Of a stretch of 64,000 nucleotides of DNA, positions 22,287 to 31,497 are shown in pieces (position 1 is the stretch's first letter; each line of letters begins with the position of its first letter). The DNA is taken from positions 1 to 64,000 of the forward strand of contig NZ_JABFVK010000043.1 of the NCBI RefSeq assembly GCF_013362815.1, read 5' to 3'. This stretch comes from Hamadaea sp. Lineage in GTDB: Bacteria > Actinomycetota > Actinomycetes > Mycobacteriales > Micromonosporaceae. The notes under the pieces were generated by a model, which saw only the letters and a program-made list of their open reading frames with translations, did no database searches and had not been told where the DNA came from. A program made the position numbers and the translations under genes.

Positions 22287-23407
22287 GACGGCCGGTCGTA
22301 CTTGGTCAGGTCGTAGCGGCGGATCAGGTCGATCAGGTTGTTCGCGTACGTCGGTGAGGTGGCGTACCCGGCTTTGTGGATCTCCCGGGCGAACCGCTCG
22401 GGGTCGGAGGCGTACTTCATCGCCGTCTTGTAACGCGACATCGTGGCGAGCTGCCGGCCGTGGTCGTCGAAGGAGTCTGCCATCGTCCGGTACGCCCGGA
22501 AGGAAGCCCTGGTCGTGCTGCACTTGCCGGCCGTGCACTCCTGAGTCGCGTACGCCGAGCAGCCGACCGCGATCGGACCGGGACCGCCGAAGCACTTCAT
22601 CCCGAAGTAGCTGTGGTCCACCCGGGTGAGGGTGCTGCGCCCCCAGCCGGATTCGAGGATGGCCTGCGCGATGGTGACCGAGGCGGGCACCTTCCACGTA
22701 CGCGCACTGGCCTGGGCAGGCCCGGCGACCCGGGCGAAGAAGGCGTCCTTCGTCGCGGCCGGCACGGTCGCCGGAGCCTGCCCGCACCAGGGGTATCGCG
22801 GCTTGGCCGGAGCCCAGCGCACGTACTTGTCGGCGACGTAGCGGCCGGCCCCGATCCGGTCCCAGACGGCGTTGCCGTCGATCGTGGTGCCCCAACTGCG
22901 GCATTCGACCTGCAGACCGGCGGAGTCGCCCAGGGAACCGACGGTGGAGTGAGCGGTACCCGGCCCGGATCGGACGTTGAGTCCACCCGAGGTGACGTCG
23001 ACGGCGGCCGACGTCGCATCCACCGGCGGATCGCCGCACCACGGCAACGCCGGACGGCCGTTCGGCCACTGGAGGAACCCGTCGGCGACGTGGCCGTGGC
23101 CCCAGTCGAGCCGATCCCACAGGGCGGCGGTGCGCTGACTTCCCTTGACCTGCTGACCCCACACCTGGCAGATCACCCGGACGGTCGAGCCGTCGTCGAC
23201 GGTGCCGAGGATCGCGCGGTCGGTCGCCGCGCCCGAGCGTACGTTGAGCCCGCCGGGGGCTCGGACGATCGCTTTCCCTCCGCCTCTCGCGGTCGCTCGA
23301 TCGAGGGGCTGGGCGGCGCTGGACGGGCTGGCGTTTGCCGGGCTGGCGAGGGCGAGTGCGCCGAGGAGCAGGCCGAGCCCGGCGACGCCGATGAACTTCA
23401 TGCTCAT
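22283..23407 (-). CDS. Secreted SH3-domain glucosaminidase (peptidoglycan hydrolase), paralogue A
   Basis: 374 aa. A signal peptide (MSMKFIGVAGLGLLLGALALA, cleavage after ANA at about 27) is followed by two bacterial SH3 repeats marked by GGLNVRSGAATDRAILGTV (about 52-70) and GGLNVRSGPGTAHSTVGSL (about 141-159). The C-terminal 150 residues are a glucosaminidase/FlgJ-type domain: PASVTIAQAILESGWGRS (catalytic Glu in ILESGWG), YFGMKCFG, YKTAMKYASDPERFAREIHKAGYATSPTYA. It should cleave glycan strands of the cell wall outside the cell. A close paralogue lies at 24634-25716 on the same strand, on the other side of the LCP gene. Confidence 0.92.
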   Translation of the reverse strand: MSMKFIGVAGLGLLLGALALASPANASPSSAAQPLDRATARGGGKAIVRAPGGLNVRSGAATDRAILGTVDDGSTVRVICQVWGQQVKGSQRTAALWDRLDWGHGHVADGFLQWPNGRPALPWCGDPPVDATSAAVDVTSGGLNVRSGPGTAHSTVGSLGDSAGLQVECRSWGTTIDGNAVWDRIGAGRYVADKYVRWAPAKPRYPWCGQAPATVPAATKDAFFARVAGPAQASARTWKVPASVTIAQAILESGWGRSTLTRVDHSYFGMKCFGGPGPIAVGCSAYATQECTAGKCSTTRASFRAYRTMADSFDDHGRQLATMSRYKTAMKYASDPERFAREIHKAGYATSPTYANNLIDLIRRYDLTKYDRPS

Positions 23408-23516
23408 TCAACGCAAATCCGAACTTACCGTCACGACATGACAAGTCAGGACAGTGGCGTTGGTCTCAGCAAACATTCATGGTCGCCGTGCGGCAACCCG
23501 GCTAGCGTTGCGCCCC

Positions 23517-24554
23517 ATGGCAGAAGGATCGGTCTATACGTCCAGATCACGGACCCGACGACGGGTACGGCGATTCGTCATCGCCGGCGGGCTCGCCGTC
23601 GTGGTGCTCCTGGGGGCGGCCGGCGTCGGTGGCTGGCTCTACCTGCGCGGCGTCGACAAGAAGGTGGACCGGATCTCGGTCGCCGCCCTGAGCGACACCA
23701 AGCAGTCCGCCACCACCCCCGAGGGCATCGCCGACGGCGCGATGAACATCCTCCTGCTCGGCAGCGACTCGCGCGACCCCGACAACACCAGCGGCTCGCG
23801 TACCGACACGATCATGGTCGCCCACGTCAGCGCGGACCACGAAGACGTCCAGCTCGTCTCGATCCCCCGCGACACCTGGGTCTACGTCCCCGAATCCGGT
23901 GACGGCGAAGGCGGCGAAAACGCAAAGATCAACAGTGCGTACGCCTGGGGCGGGGCGGACTTGATGGTGCAGACGGTCGAGAAGTTCACCGGTCTGCAGC
24001 TCGACCACGTCATGATGATCGACTTCGCCGGCTTCAAGGAGATCATCGACGCCGTCGGGGGCATCGACATCAAGGTGGACAAGACGTTCACCTCGATCCA
24101 CGCCCCGCACCGGAAGTTCACCAAGAACGCCGCGGGCACCACCACCCACATGGACGGCGCGACCGCGCTGGACTACGCCCGCCAGCGCAAGCAGTTCGCC
24201 GACGGCGACTTCACCCGCATCGCCCACCAGCATCAGATCATCAAGGCCGTGATGGACAAGGCGACCAGCACCGGAACGATCACCGACCTGACCAAGCTGA
24301 CCTCCTTCCTCAACGCCACCGCGAGCGCGATCACCGTGGACGACACGCTGTCGCCGCTCAACCTCGCGTGGGCCCTTCGGGCTATCGGCAGCTCCGACGT
24401 CACTTTCCTGACCAACCCCACCAGCGGTACGCCGACGATCGACGGCCAGAGCGTGGTCAAGTCCGACACAGAGAAGGCCACTGAGCTCTGGGAGTCGGTC
24501 GGCAGCGACACTGTCGCGACATGGGCGCTGGCCAACCCGTCCTACGTACGCTGA
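23517..24554 (+). CDS. LytR-CpsA-Psr (LCP) family cell-wall glycopolymer ligase
   Basis: 345 aa from ATG 23517. A basic cytoplasmic tail (SRSRTRRRVRRF) and one membrane helix (VIAGGLAVVVLLGAAGVGGWLY) put the bulk outside. The LCP domain follows: MNILLLGSDSRD, SGSRTDTIMVAHV, VQLVSIPRDTWVYV, and DYARQRKQFADGDFTRIAHQHQII, with the conserved Arg and Asp residues that bind the pyrophosphate of polyprenyl-linked substrates. LCP enzymes attach teichoic acid, arabinogalactan or similar polymers to peptidoglycan. There is no LytR_C tail. It is flanked on both sides by minus-strand SH3/glucosaminidase paralogues, which makes a small wall-remodelling cluster. Confidence 0.93.
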   Translation: MAEGSVYTSRSRTRRRVRRFVIAGGLAVVVLLGAAGVGGWLYLRGVDKKVDRISVAALSDTKQSATTPEGIADGAMNILLLGSDSRDPDNTSGSRTDTIMVAHVSADHEDVQLVSIPRDTWVYVPESGDGEGGENAKINSAYAWGGADLMVQTVEKFTGLQLDHVMMIDFAGFKEIIDAVGGIDIKVDKTFTSIHAPHRKFTKNAAGTTTHMDGATALDYARQRKQFADGDFTRIAHQHQIIKAVMDKATSTGTITDLTKLTSFLNATASAITVDDTLSPLNLAWALRAIGSSDVTFLTNPTSGTPTIDGQSVVKSDTEKATELWESVGSDTVATWALANPSYVR

Positions 24555-24576
24555 CCCCGCCCGCGCCGGAGCCCGA

Positions 24577-24638
24577 GTTGATCATGAGGATGGGGGCGCG
24601 ACACGCCGAACAGGCGGGACCATGGGTTCATGATCAAC
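24577..24638. terminator. 11-bp perfect inverted repeat at convergent gene ends (repeat family B)
   Basis: GTTGATCATGA (24577-24587) and TCATGATCAAC (24628-24638) are exact mirror images and enclose the stop of the converging glucosaminidase gene. The right half, from about GACACGCCG to TTCATGATCAACG (24599-24639), is repeated with few changes at 44298-44338 near the end of polA. Probable bidirectional terminator and member of a dispersed repeat family. Confidence 0.7.
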
Positions 24639-25716
24639 GCTGGGGGGCGACGTCGTAGCGGTAAAGGCTGAAGTCCTTCATGACGCCGACGAGATGCGCG
24701 GCGTACGCCGGGGAGGTCGCGTACCCGGCTCGTTGGAGTTCCAGGGCGAACCGGTCGGGTGAAGCGGCGTACTTCATCGCCGTCTTGTAGTACGGCAGCC
24801 GGGCCAGTGCCCGTCCGTGGTCGGCGAACGAGTCGCTCACGAGCCGATAGGACCGGAACGCGTCCCTTGTGGAGTAACACCGGGAAGCGGAGCATTCGCG
24901 GGTGGCGTACGTAGAGCAGCCGAGAGCGATCGGGCCCGGGTCGCCGAAGCACTTCATCCCGAAGTAGTTGTGCTCGGTGACGGCCAGCGGACTGCGTCCC
25001 CAGCCGGATTCGAGGATCGCCTGGGCGATGGTGACCGAGGCGGGCACCTTCCACGTACGCGCGCTCGCCTGAGCCGGTCCGATGACGGCAGCCAGGAACG
25101 CCTTGTTGGACGACGGGGCCGACGGGGCAGCCGCGCCGCACCAGGGCAGCCGCGGTTCGCCCGCGGGCCAGCGGAGGAACGCGGCCGTCACGAATCGGCG
25201 TACGCCGAGCTGGTACCACACCGGGTCGCCGCTGATGTTCTGCGACCAGACCCGGCAGATCGGACGCACGGCAGCACCTGAGCCGACCGAGCCGACGATG
25301 GCGTGCGATGTGGCCGGCCCGGAGCGCACATTCAACGGGAACGACAGGTTCACGACTGCGGTACCAGCCGGCACGGACAACGCCGCGCATGTCGGCGCCG
25401 AGGCCCGTCGGGTGGACCAGGAGAGGAACGCGTCCGAGGCGTACCCGCCGGTCGTCAGGCGTACCCAGGTGGTGGTGCGGCGGACCGAGCCGACGATCTC
25501 CTGTCCGCGTACCCGGCAGGAGATCGAGACGGTCTTGTGCTGCCCGAGGCGGGATAGGACGCGATCGCGCAACCACGGCCCCGAGCGGACGTTGAGCCCG
25601 ACCTTGGACTGGACCACCGCGCGGCCGGGGCCAGACGCGGCGGCAAAGGCCGAAGACGGAGCGGGTAGAAGCACGACACCGAGCGCAATCGCGACAAACC
25701 TTCGCAGACCTGCCAT
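24634..25716 (-). CDS. Secreted SH3-domain glucosaminidase, paralogue B
   Basis: 360 aa. Signal peptide (LRRFVAIALGVVLLPAPSSAFA), two SH3 repeats (KVGLNVRSGPWLRDRVLSRL and SFPLNVRSGPATSHAIVGSV) and the same glucosaminidase domain as paralogue A, with the identical stretch ASARTWKVPASVTIAQAILE followed by SGWGRS, then FGMKCFGDPGPIALGCS, YYKTAMKYAASPDRFALELQ and AGYATSPAYA. The catalytic Glu in ILESGWG is kept. The N-terminal repeats have diverged much more than the catalytic domain, which suggests different wall-binding preferences. The stop lies inside the TGATCA inverted repeat. Confidence 0.92.
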   Translation of the reverse strand: MAGLRRFVAIALGVVLLPAPSSAFAAASGPGRAVVQSKVGLNVRSGPWLRDRVLSRLGQHKTVSISCRVRGQEIVGSVRRTTTWVRLTTGGYASDAFLSWSTRRASAPTCAALSVPAGTAVVNLSFPLNVRSGPATSHAIVGSVGSGAAVRPICRVWSQNISGDPVWYQLGVRRFVTAAFLRWPAGEPRLPWCGAAAPSAPSSNKAFLAAVIGPAQASARTWKVPASVTIAQAILESGWGRSPLAVTEHNYFGMKCFGDPGPIALGCSTYATRECSASRCYSTRDAFRSYRLVSDSFADHGRALARLPYYKTAMKYAASPDRFALELQRAGYATSPAYAAHLVGVMKDFSLYRYDVAPQR

Positions 25717-25827
25717 AAGTCGACGATAACCGGGTAATGCCCATAAAGTGCGAGAACGGCGTGATCTTCACCGCTAACCCCGGCCCCGATGCCAGATCAT
25801 GGCAGCCCACCCGGAACAATGGTCAGT

Positions 25828-27693
25828 ATGCTGACCCGCCCGGATCTCCGTAACGTCGCGATCGTCGCGCACGTCGACCACGGCAAGACCACGCTCGTCG
25901 ACGCCATGCTCAAGCAGGGCGGGGCGATCCACACCCGCGGCGAGATGGCCGACCGGGTGATGGACTCGATGGACCTCGAACGTGAGAAGGGCATCACCAT
26001 TCTCGCGAAGAACACCGCGGTCCACTACCAGGGCGCGGACGGCGAGTCGGTGACGATCAACATCATCGACACCCCGGGCCACGCCGACTTCGGCGGTGAG
26101 GTCGAGCGCGGCCTGACCATGGTCGACGGCGTCGTGCTGCTCGTCGACGCGTCCGAGGGCCCGCTGCCGCAGACCCGGTTCGTGCTGCGCAAGGCGCTCA
26201 AGGCCAAGCTGCCGATCATCCTCGTGATCAACAAGGTGGACCGTCCCGACGCCCGGATCAAGGAGGTCGTGGACGACACGTACGAGCTCTTCCTCGACCT
26301 GGACGCCGACGAGTCGCAGATCGACTTCCCGATCGTGTACGCCTGCGCCCGCGACGGCATCGCGTCGCTGAGCCAGCCGGAGGACGGCAAGATCCCGTCG
26401 GACTCGGAGACGCTGCAGCCGCTGTTCCAGACGCTGCTCGACACCATCCCCGCGCCGACGTACACCGAGGACGCGCCGCTCCAGGCGCACGTCACCAACC
26501 TCGACGCCTCCCCGTTCCTCGGCCGGCTCGCGCTGTGCCGCGTACGCGAGGGCGTCATCCGCAAGGGGCAGTCGGTCGCCTGGTGCAAGACCGACGGGTC
26601 GACCGAGCGCGTACGCATCTCCGAGCTGCTCATGACCGAAGGGCTGGAGCGTAAGCCGGCCGAGCAGGCGGGGCCGGGCGACATCATCGCCGTCGCCGGG
26701 ATTCCGGAGATCATGATCGGCGAGACGCTGGCCGACGCCGAGAACCCGATCCCGCTGCCGCTCATCACGGTGGACGAGCCCGCGATCTCGATGACCATCG
26801 GCACCAACACCTCGCCGCTCGTCGGCCGGGTCAAGGGGGCCAAGGTCACCGCCCGCATGGTCAAGGACCGGCTCGACAAGGAACTCGTCGGCAACGTGTC
26901 GCTGCGCGTACTGCCGACCGACCGGCCCGACGCGTGGGAGGTGCAGGGCCGCGGCGAGCTGGCGCTGGCCATCCTCGTCGAGCAGATGCGCCGCGAGTCC
27001 TACGAGCTCACCGTCGGCAAGCCGCAGGTCGTCACCCGGGAGATCGACGGCAAGGTCTGCGAGCCGGTCGAGCGGCTGACCATCGACGCCCCCGAGGAGC
27101 ACCTCGGCGCGATCACCCAGCTGCTGGCCACCCGCAAGGGCCGCATGGAGCAGATGGTCAACCACGGCACCGGCTGGATCCGGATGGAGTGGCTGGTCCC
27201 GGCGCGCGGCCTGATCGGCTTCCGGACCGAGTTCCTCACCGACACCCGGGGCACCGGCATCCTGCACCACGTCTTCGAGAAGTACGAGCCGTGGTTCGGC
27301 GAGCTGCGTACCCGCAACAACGGCTCGCTCGTCGCCGACCGGTCCGGCCCGGTGACCGCCTTCGCCATGACCAACCTCCAGGAGCGCGGCACGCTGTTCG
27401 TCGACCCCGGCACCGAGGTCTACGAGGGCATGATCGTCGGCGAGAACTCGCGCTCCGACGACATGGACGTCAACATCACCAAGGAGAAGAAGCTCACCAA
27501 CATGCGCTCCTCCACGGCGGACGAGACCGAGAAGCTCATCCCGCCGCGCAAGCTCTCGCTCGAGCAGGCGCTCGAGTTCTGCCGCGAGGACGAGTGCGTC
27601 GAGGTCACCCCGGTCGCCGTGCGCATCCGCAAGGTCACGCTCGACCAGACCCAGCGGGCGCGCGAGACCGCGCGGCGCAAGCATCAGAATTAA
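25828..27693 (+). CDS. typA: Translational GTPase TypA/BipA
   Basis: 621 aa. GTP-binding motifs are NVAIVAHVDHGKTTLVD (P-loop), GITILAKNT (switch I), DTPGHADFGGEVER (switch II) and NKVDRPDAR; residues after 200 include the beta-barrel domain, the EF-G-like domain V (GTGILHHVFEKYEPW) and the BipA-specific C-terminal domain (NMRSSTADETEKLIPPRKLSLEQALEF). TypA binds ribosomes and helps 50S assembly and stress or cold adaptation. ATG at 25828 is preferred because homology starts at LTRPDLRNVAIVAHVD; ATG at 25819 is also possible. A strong hairpin follows the stop. Confidence 0.97.
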   Translation: MLTRPDLRNVAIVAHVDHGKTTLVDAMLKQGGAIHTRGEMADRVMDSMDLEREKGITILAKNTAVHYQGADGESVTINIIDTPGHADFGGEVERGLTMVDGVVLLVDASEGPLPQTRFVLRKALKAKLPIILVINKVDRPDARIKEVVDDTYELFLDLDADESQIDFPIVYACARDGIASLSQPEDGKIPSDSETLQPLFQTLLDTIPAPTYTEDAPLQAHVTNLDASPFLGRLALCRVREGVIRKGQSVAWCKTDGSTERVRISELLMTEGLERKPAEQAGPGDIIAVAGIPEIMIGETLADAENPIPLPLITVDEPAISMTIGTNTSPLVGRVKGAKVTARMVKDRLDKELVGNVSLRVLPTDRPDAWEVQGRGELALAILVEQMRRESYELTVGKPQVVTREIDGKVCEPVERLTIDAPEEHLGAITQLLATRKGRMEQMVNHGTGWIRMEWLVPARGLIGFRTEFLTDTRGTGILHHVFEKYEPWFGELRTRNNGSLVADRSGPVTAFAMTNLQERGTLFVDPGTEVYEGMIVGENSRSDDMDVNITKEKKLTNMRSSTADETEKLIPPRKLSLEQALEFCREDECVEVTPVAVRIRKVTLDQTQRARETARRKHQN

Positions 27694-27704
27694 CCGATAC
27701 GCAC

Positions 27705-27735
27705 AACGGGGCGGTCCGATTCGGACCGCCCCGTT
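27705..27735. terminator. Strong hairpin terminator after typA
   Basis: AACGGGGCGGTCCGA (27705-27719) and TCGGACCGCCCCGTT (27721-27735) are perfect mirror images, a 13- to 15-bp GC-rich stem with a tiny loop. It sits between convergent typA and the zinc-ribbon membrane protein gene, so it can act in both directions. Confidence 0.85.
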
Positions 27736-27755
27736 CGCTGTCTCCGACGAGAGCG

Positions 27756-28415
27756 TCAGCCCTCGCCGACGCAGAGCTTCTTGCCACCATCCCGGTTGAG
27801 GTCGCCGGACATGCGCTCGACCTCGGCGATCGCCGACGCGGGGCAGGATGCGTCCCGGTCGACGACCGAGATGATGACCCCGTCATGCCGCTGACTGCAG
27901 CTGACGAAGTCGACGTTGTCGTCCGCCAGCACGGTGATGCATTTGCCGACCTGGTTCTCCGGAGTGTCGTTGGCCGACATCCACGCTCCAAGCCCCAGGA
28001 GGAGGACCGGCAGCAGAATCAGGTAGGACAGCGGTCGCAGGAAGACCGGTCGGCCGGGCAACGCCGGCATGACGGTCGACCCGGCCGGCGGCACCGGGGC
28101 CGCGAGCTTACCCACCTTGCGCCGGGCGAGCAGGTTCTGGATCACCGTGATGGGAAACAGCAGGAGGGAGATCAGGCCCAACCAGCCGACGCCGAGAGTG
28201 TGCGACATGGCGGCCCGGAACACCGACAGCCCGCAGTTTCGGCAGAACGGACCCGGATAGGCCCGCATCTGCCGCATGATCACCATTCCGGTCTGCTGCT
28301 GGAAGACGGCGTCCGTAGCGGGTGTGCTGCCGCAGTAACGGCAGGTGACCTGGGGCGCGTGCATCGGCGTGGCGGCGGGCCGCTCGGACAGGTTGGGCGG
28401 AAAGAGATCGGTCAT
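27756..28415 (-). CDS. Zinc-ribbon membrane protein of the LppU/SCO3897 type
   Basis: 219 aa from ATG 28415, which has GGAG at a good distance; an upstream start (28442) has none. The N-terminal part has two CxxC pairs (CRYCGS and CRNCGL, about residues 25-63) that form a zinc ribbon. Membrane segments follow at about 75-95 (WLGLISLLLFPITVIQ) and 127-150 (LSYLILLPVLLLGLGAW). The C-terminal domain (VGKCITVLADDNVDFVSCSQRHDGVIISVVDR, CPASA, KKLCVGEG) is the LppU-like exported domain with four cysteines, probably in two disulphides. Function is unknown. It lies downstream of the typA terminator on the opposite strand. Confidence 0.8.
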   Translation of the reverse strand: MTDLFPPNLSERPAATPMHAPQVTCRYCGSTPATDAVFQQQTGMVIMRQMRAYPGPFCRNCGLSVFRAAMSHTLGVGWLGLISLLLFPITVIQNLLARRKVGKLAAPVPPAGSTVMPALPGRPVFLRPLSYLILLPVLLLGLGAWMSANDTPENQVGKCITVLADDNVDFVSCSQRHDGVIISVVDRDASCPASAIAEVERMSGDLNRDGGKKLCVGEG

Positions 28416-28504
28416 CGTCTGCTCCGGAGTCGACAAGCTCAAGGGGTCGGGAGCAGGAGCGTAGCGGAGCGGCGATCTTGCCGCCGCCCCGTCGACGGAC
28501 TAGA

Positions 28505-29422
28505 TCAGTAGGCGAAGCAGGGGCAGCTGACCATCAGCGCGCGTACCGGCCGGACGTAGTCCGGATTCGGGATGACGATGTGGTCGCCGACGTCGACTGC
28601 GAGGTAGCCGTAGTTGTAGGCGGCGATGACGGCGTTCAGCAGGCAGGGCGTCTGATAGTTGGGCACGTTGGGATCGGTGCTCACACAGTCGGCCGCGTCG
28701 AGGGTGTAGTCGCTGCCGAAGTAGACGTAGCCGAAGTACGCGATGAGCCACTGCAGGTACGCCGCGCCGATCATCGTGTTGCCGTTGAGGGTGCGGACGT
28801 CGTAGCTCGTACCGAACCGCTCGTTCATCCAGGTGGCCGTCGCCGGCATCACCTGCATCGTCCCGATGCCGCCGTCACAGGCCATGATCTGGGACTGCCA
28901 GCCGCTTTCCTGCCAGGCGACCGCCTTGATCAGCGCCGGTGGCAGCGTCACACCCGTATAGCGGGGATCGTTCGCCCAGAACGGGGTCTGCGCGGCGATT
29001 TCGAGCGCTGTGCGTACCACCGTCTTGGGGGCGTTGACGCCGACGTAGTACGGGCATCCGTTGCTGCCGGGCAGCGGCGCGCCTCGCCGGGGCACGGACG
29101 GCGGAGCGTCCGACAGATCGACTGAGCGGCGCGGCAGGGGAACGCCCGCGTTGGCCCGGCGCGCCTTCGACTGTGTGGCGGACGGCGTGGGCGCGAGTGC
29201 GCCCGCCGCCTTCGGCGACGGTGTCGCAGCGGCCGAAGCTGCGGGGGACTCCAGCGCCGAGGCGTCTCCCGCGCCGGTGCTCAGCACGCTCGCCGAATCG
29301 GTCGTCGTCTCCGAAGTGGACTTCGAGGGCGAGCTGCCGGCGAAGCCCCAGGCGGCGAGCCCGGCCAAGGTCACGCCCGCGAGAGTCGCCGCAAGTGGGA
29401 CGGCGAACCATGTTTTACGCAT
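28505..29422 (-). CDS. Secreted lytic transglycosylase (SLT domain)
   Basis: 305 aa from ATG 29422, which follows a GGGGAGGAA ribosome binding site. Signal peptide or anchor at residues 5-25 (WFAVPLAATLAGVTLAGLAAWG), then a Ser/Ala/Pro-rich low-complexity linker to about residue 110. The catalytic domain starts with LPPALIKAVAWQESGWQSQ (catalytic Glu in WQESGWQ), followed by GGIGTMQVMPATATWMNERFG and TLNGNTMIGAAYLQWLI, then AVIAAYNYGYLAV. These are SLT-type motifs E-S-G-W, GxxQxMP and AYN. The enzyme should cut murein glycan with formation of anhydro ends. It is expected at the outer face of the membrane. Confidence 0.92.
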   Translation of the reverse strand: MRKTWFAVPLAATLAGVTLAGLAAWGFAGSSPSKSTSETTTDSASVLSTGAGDASALESPAASAAATPSPKAAGALAPTPSATQSKARRANAGVPLPRRSVDLSDAPPSVPRRGAPLPGSNGCPYYVGVNAPKTVVRTALEIAAQTPFWANDPRYTGVTLPPALIKAVAWQESGWQSQIMACDGGIGTMQVMPATATWMNERFGTSYDVRTLNGNTMIGAAYLQWLIAYFGYVYFGSDYTLDAADCVSTDPNVPNYQTPCLLNAVIAAYNYGYLAVDVGDHIVIPNPDYVRPVRALMVSCPCFAY

Positions 29423-29565
29423 TCGGTGTTCCTCCCCGTGTTCTTGACGAACTCCGGAACCGTACCGTCTTGTCCGGACAGCGGCCACCGCAGTACTACT
29501 CAATTCGGTCTGAGTAGCCGTCCGGATGGAATCGATTCCGCACTGACGCGATAACGTGCAGGACC

Positions 29566-30420
29566 ATGACGCCCGAACTCGACGCCCTCACCCCGGAACT
29601 GGACGCCCTGGTCGCTGACGGCAACGGCACGATCTCCGTCTGGGCCGGCTCGGTGGCGGCCGGCGCTTCCGGTGGCCCGGCCGCGTACGCCCGCGACGCC
29701 GACGCGACCCACTACGCGGCCAGCACGATGAAGGCCGCCGTGCTCGTGGCGCTGTTCCGGCAGGTGGAGGCGGGCGAGCTGAGCCTCGGCGACGAGCTCG
29801 AGATCCGCAACGAGTTCCCGTCGGTCCAGCCCGGCGCGGGCGACTTCTCGATCGACGTCACCGACGACAACGACGACGAGGTCACCGACCGGCTCGGGCA
29901 GCGGATGCCGATCGGGTGGCTGGCCGAGCGCATGATCGTCCGGTCCAGCAACCTGGCCACGAACCTCGTGATCTCCCGGGTCGGCGTCGACGCGGTGAAC
30001 GAGGTGTGGCGATCGGTCGGCGCGCGGCACTCGGTCACCGGCCGGGGCATCGAGGACGCGGCGGCCCGGGCCGAGGGCGTCACGAACCTGGTCACGGCGG
30101 CCGACCTGGCGGCGCTCTTCTCGGCGATCGCGAACGGTACCGCCGCCGCGCCGGGCAGTTGTGCGGCGATGATGGAGATCCTGCGAGCTCAGGAGTACCG
30201 CGAGGACCTCCCGGCCGGGCTGCCGCCGGGTACGCCGGTCGCGGCCAAGAACGGCTGGGTGACCGGCGTACGCCATGGGGCGGGGGTCGTCCTGCCCGAC
30301 GGCGAGCCGCCGTTCACCCTCGTCGTATGCACGACGACGCTGCTCGGTGAGGCGGAGGGCGCGGCGTTGGTGGCCCGGATCGCGGCGGCAGCCTGGCGGG
30401 ACCGAAAAGCCTTCACATAA
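29566..30420 (+). CDS. Serine hydrolase with class A beta-lactamase fold, cytoplasmic
   Basis: 284 aa. All three active-site elements of the penicillin-interactive fold are present: Ser53-T-M-Lys56, Ser127-S-N129 (the SDN-like motif) and Lys228-N-G230 (the KTG-like motif). The usual class A Glu166 region is not clear. There is no signal peptide; the N-terminus repeats TPELDALTPELDAL. It lies 9 bases upstream of the dipeptide epimerase and probably begins a muropeptide-salvage operon, so it may cleave a cell-wall-derived peptide bond in the cytoplasm, as LD-carboxypeptidase does in the Bacillus ykf operon. That role is inference; it could also be an intracellular beta-lactam hydrolase. Confidence 0.85.
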   Translation: MTPELDALTPELDALVADGNGTISVWAGSVAAGASGGPAAYARDADATHYAASTMKAAVLVALFRQVEAGELSLGDELEIRNEFPSVQPGAGDFSIDVTDDNDDEVTDRLGQRMPIGWLAERMIVRSSNLATNLVISRVGVDAVNEVWRSVGARHSVTGRGIEDAAARAEGVTNLVTAADLAALFSAIANGTAAAPGSCAAMMEILRAQEYREDLPAGLPPGTPVAAKNGWVTGVRHGAGVVLPDGEPPFTLVVCTTTLLGEAEGAALVARIAAAAWRDRKAFT

Positions 30421-30429
30421 GCTGGCCGG

Positions 30430-31497
30430 GTGCCGATCATCGAAGTGCGCACCCACCGCCTCACCGCTCCCCTGCATACTCCGTTCGTCACCGCCCTGCG
30501 GCGGACGACGCACGTCGAGAGCCTGGTCGTCGAGATCGTCGACGAGGAGGGCCGGTCCGGCTTCGGGGAGGCGCCGCAGGTCTGGCAGGTGACCGGGGAC
30601 AGCATCGACGGCTCCCGGGCCTGCGTCGAGCAGCTCCTCGGGCCGCGCCTGATCGGCGCCGATCCGGCCGAGGTCGTCGGGCTCAGCCGGGCGATCGAAG
30701 GGGCAGTCGTCGGGAACGAGGCGGCCAAGACCGCGCTCGACTGCGCGCTGCACGACCTGGTGGCTCGCCGCGCCGGGCTCCCCCTCGTACGCACGCTGGG
30801 CGGCGCTGCTCTCCGCGTACAAACTGATGTGACTTTGTCGGCCGGTGAAGCCGAAGGTCTGCGCGAAGCCGCCGCCGCCCGGGTCAAGGAGGGTTTTTCC
30901 ACCCTGAAGCTGAAGGTGGGCACGGACGCCGCCGGTGACCTCGCCCGGATTCAGGCGGTACGCGAAGCGGCCGGGCCGGCCGTGACCATCCGGCTGGACG
31001 CGAACCAGGGCTGGACCGCCCGGGACGCGGTGAAAATCATTCACGGCCTGGAGGACGCCGGGCTGGGCATCGAGTTCGTCGAGCAGCCGGTGGCCCGCTG
31101 GGACCTCGACGGGCTGGCCTGGGTGAGCGACCGGGTCGACACCCCGATCATGGCCGACGAGTCGGTGTTCAGCGTGCGGGACCTCGTCGAGGTGATCCGG
31201 CGGCGGGCGGCCGACCTCGTGAACGTCAAGCTGGCCAAATGCGGCGGCCTGACGAACGCCAAGACGCTGCTCGAACTGGCCCGCGCGCACGGCCTCGGCA
31301 CGGTCGTCGGGTCCATGATGGAGGGTCCGATCGGCATCGGCGCGGCCGCCTCGCTGGTCGCGGCCTATCCGACCACCGCGGTCAGCGATCTCGACGCGGC
31401 CTGGTGGCTGGCGTCGTCGCCGGTGACCGGCGGCATCCGGTACGAGGGTTCGGCGGTGGTCCTGCCCGACGCACCCGGCCTGGGTGTCGCCCTGTGA
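30430..31497 (+). CDS. L-Ala-D/L-Glu (dipeptide) epimerase
   Basis: 355 aa, GTG start. Enolase-superfamily muconate lactonising subgroup: Lys160 and Lys162 (LKLKVG), Asp190 (DANQGW), Glu218 (VEQPV), Asp243 (DES) and Lys267 (NVKLAK). The C-terminal DLD in AVSDLDAAWWL, with the Asp pair that binds the substrate ammonium group, marks it as a dipeptide epimerase rather than a racemase of N-acyl amino acids. It converts L-Ala-D-Glu from murein to L-Ala-L-Glu. The stop overlaps the start of the NlpC/P60 gene (GTGA), as in the Bacillus ykfBC pair, so the assignment to murein peptide recycling is strong. Confidence 0.92.
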   Translation: MPIIEVRTHRLTAPLHTPFVTALRRTTHVESLVVEIVDEEGRSGFGEAPQVWQVTGDSIDGSRACVEQLLGPRLIGADPAEVVGLSRAIEGAVVGNEAAKTALDCALHDLVARRAGLPLVRTLGGAALRVQTDVTLSAGEAEGLREAAAARVKEGFSTLKLKVGTDAAGDLARIQAVREAAGPAVTIRLDANQGWTARDAVKIIHGLEDAGLGIEFVEQPVARWDLDGLAWVSDRVDTPIMADESVFSVRDLVEVIRRRAADLVNVKLAKCGGLTNAKTLLELARAHGLGTVVGSMMEGPIGIGAAASLVAAYPTTAVSDLDAAWWLASSPVTGGIRYEGSAVVLPDAPGLGVAL

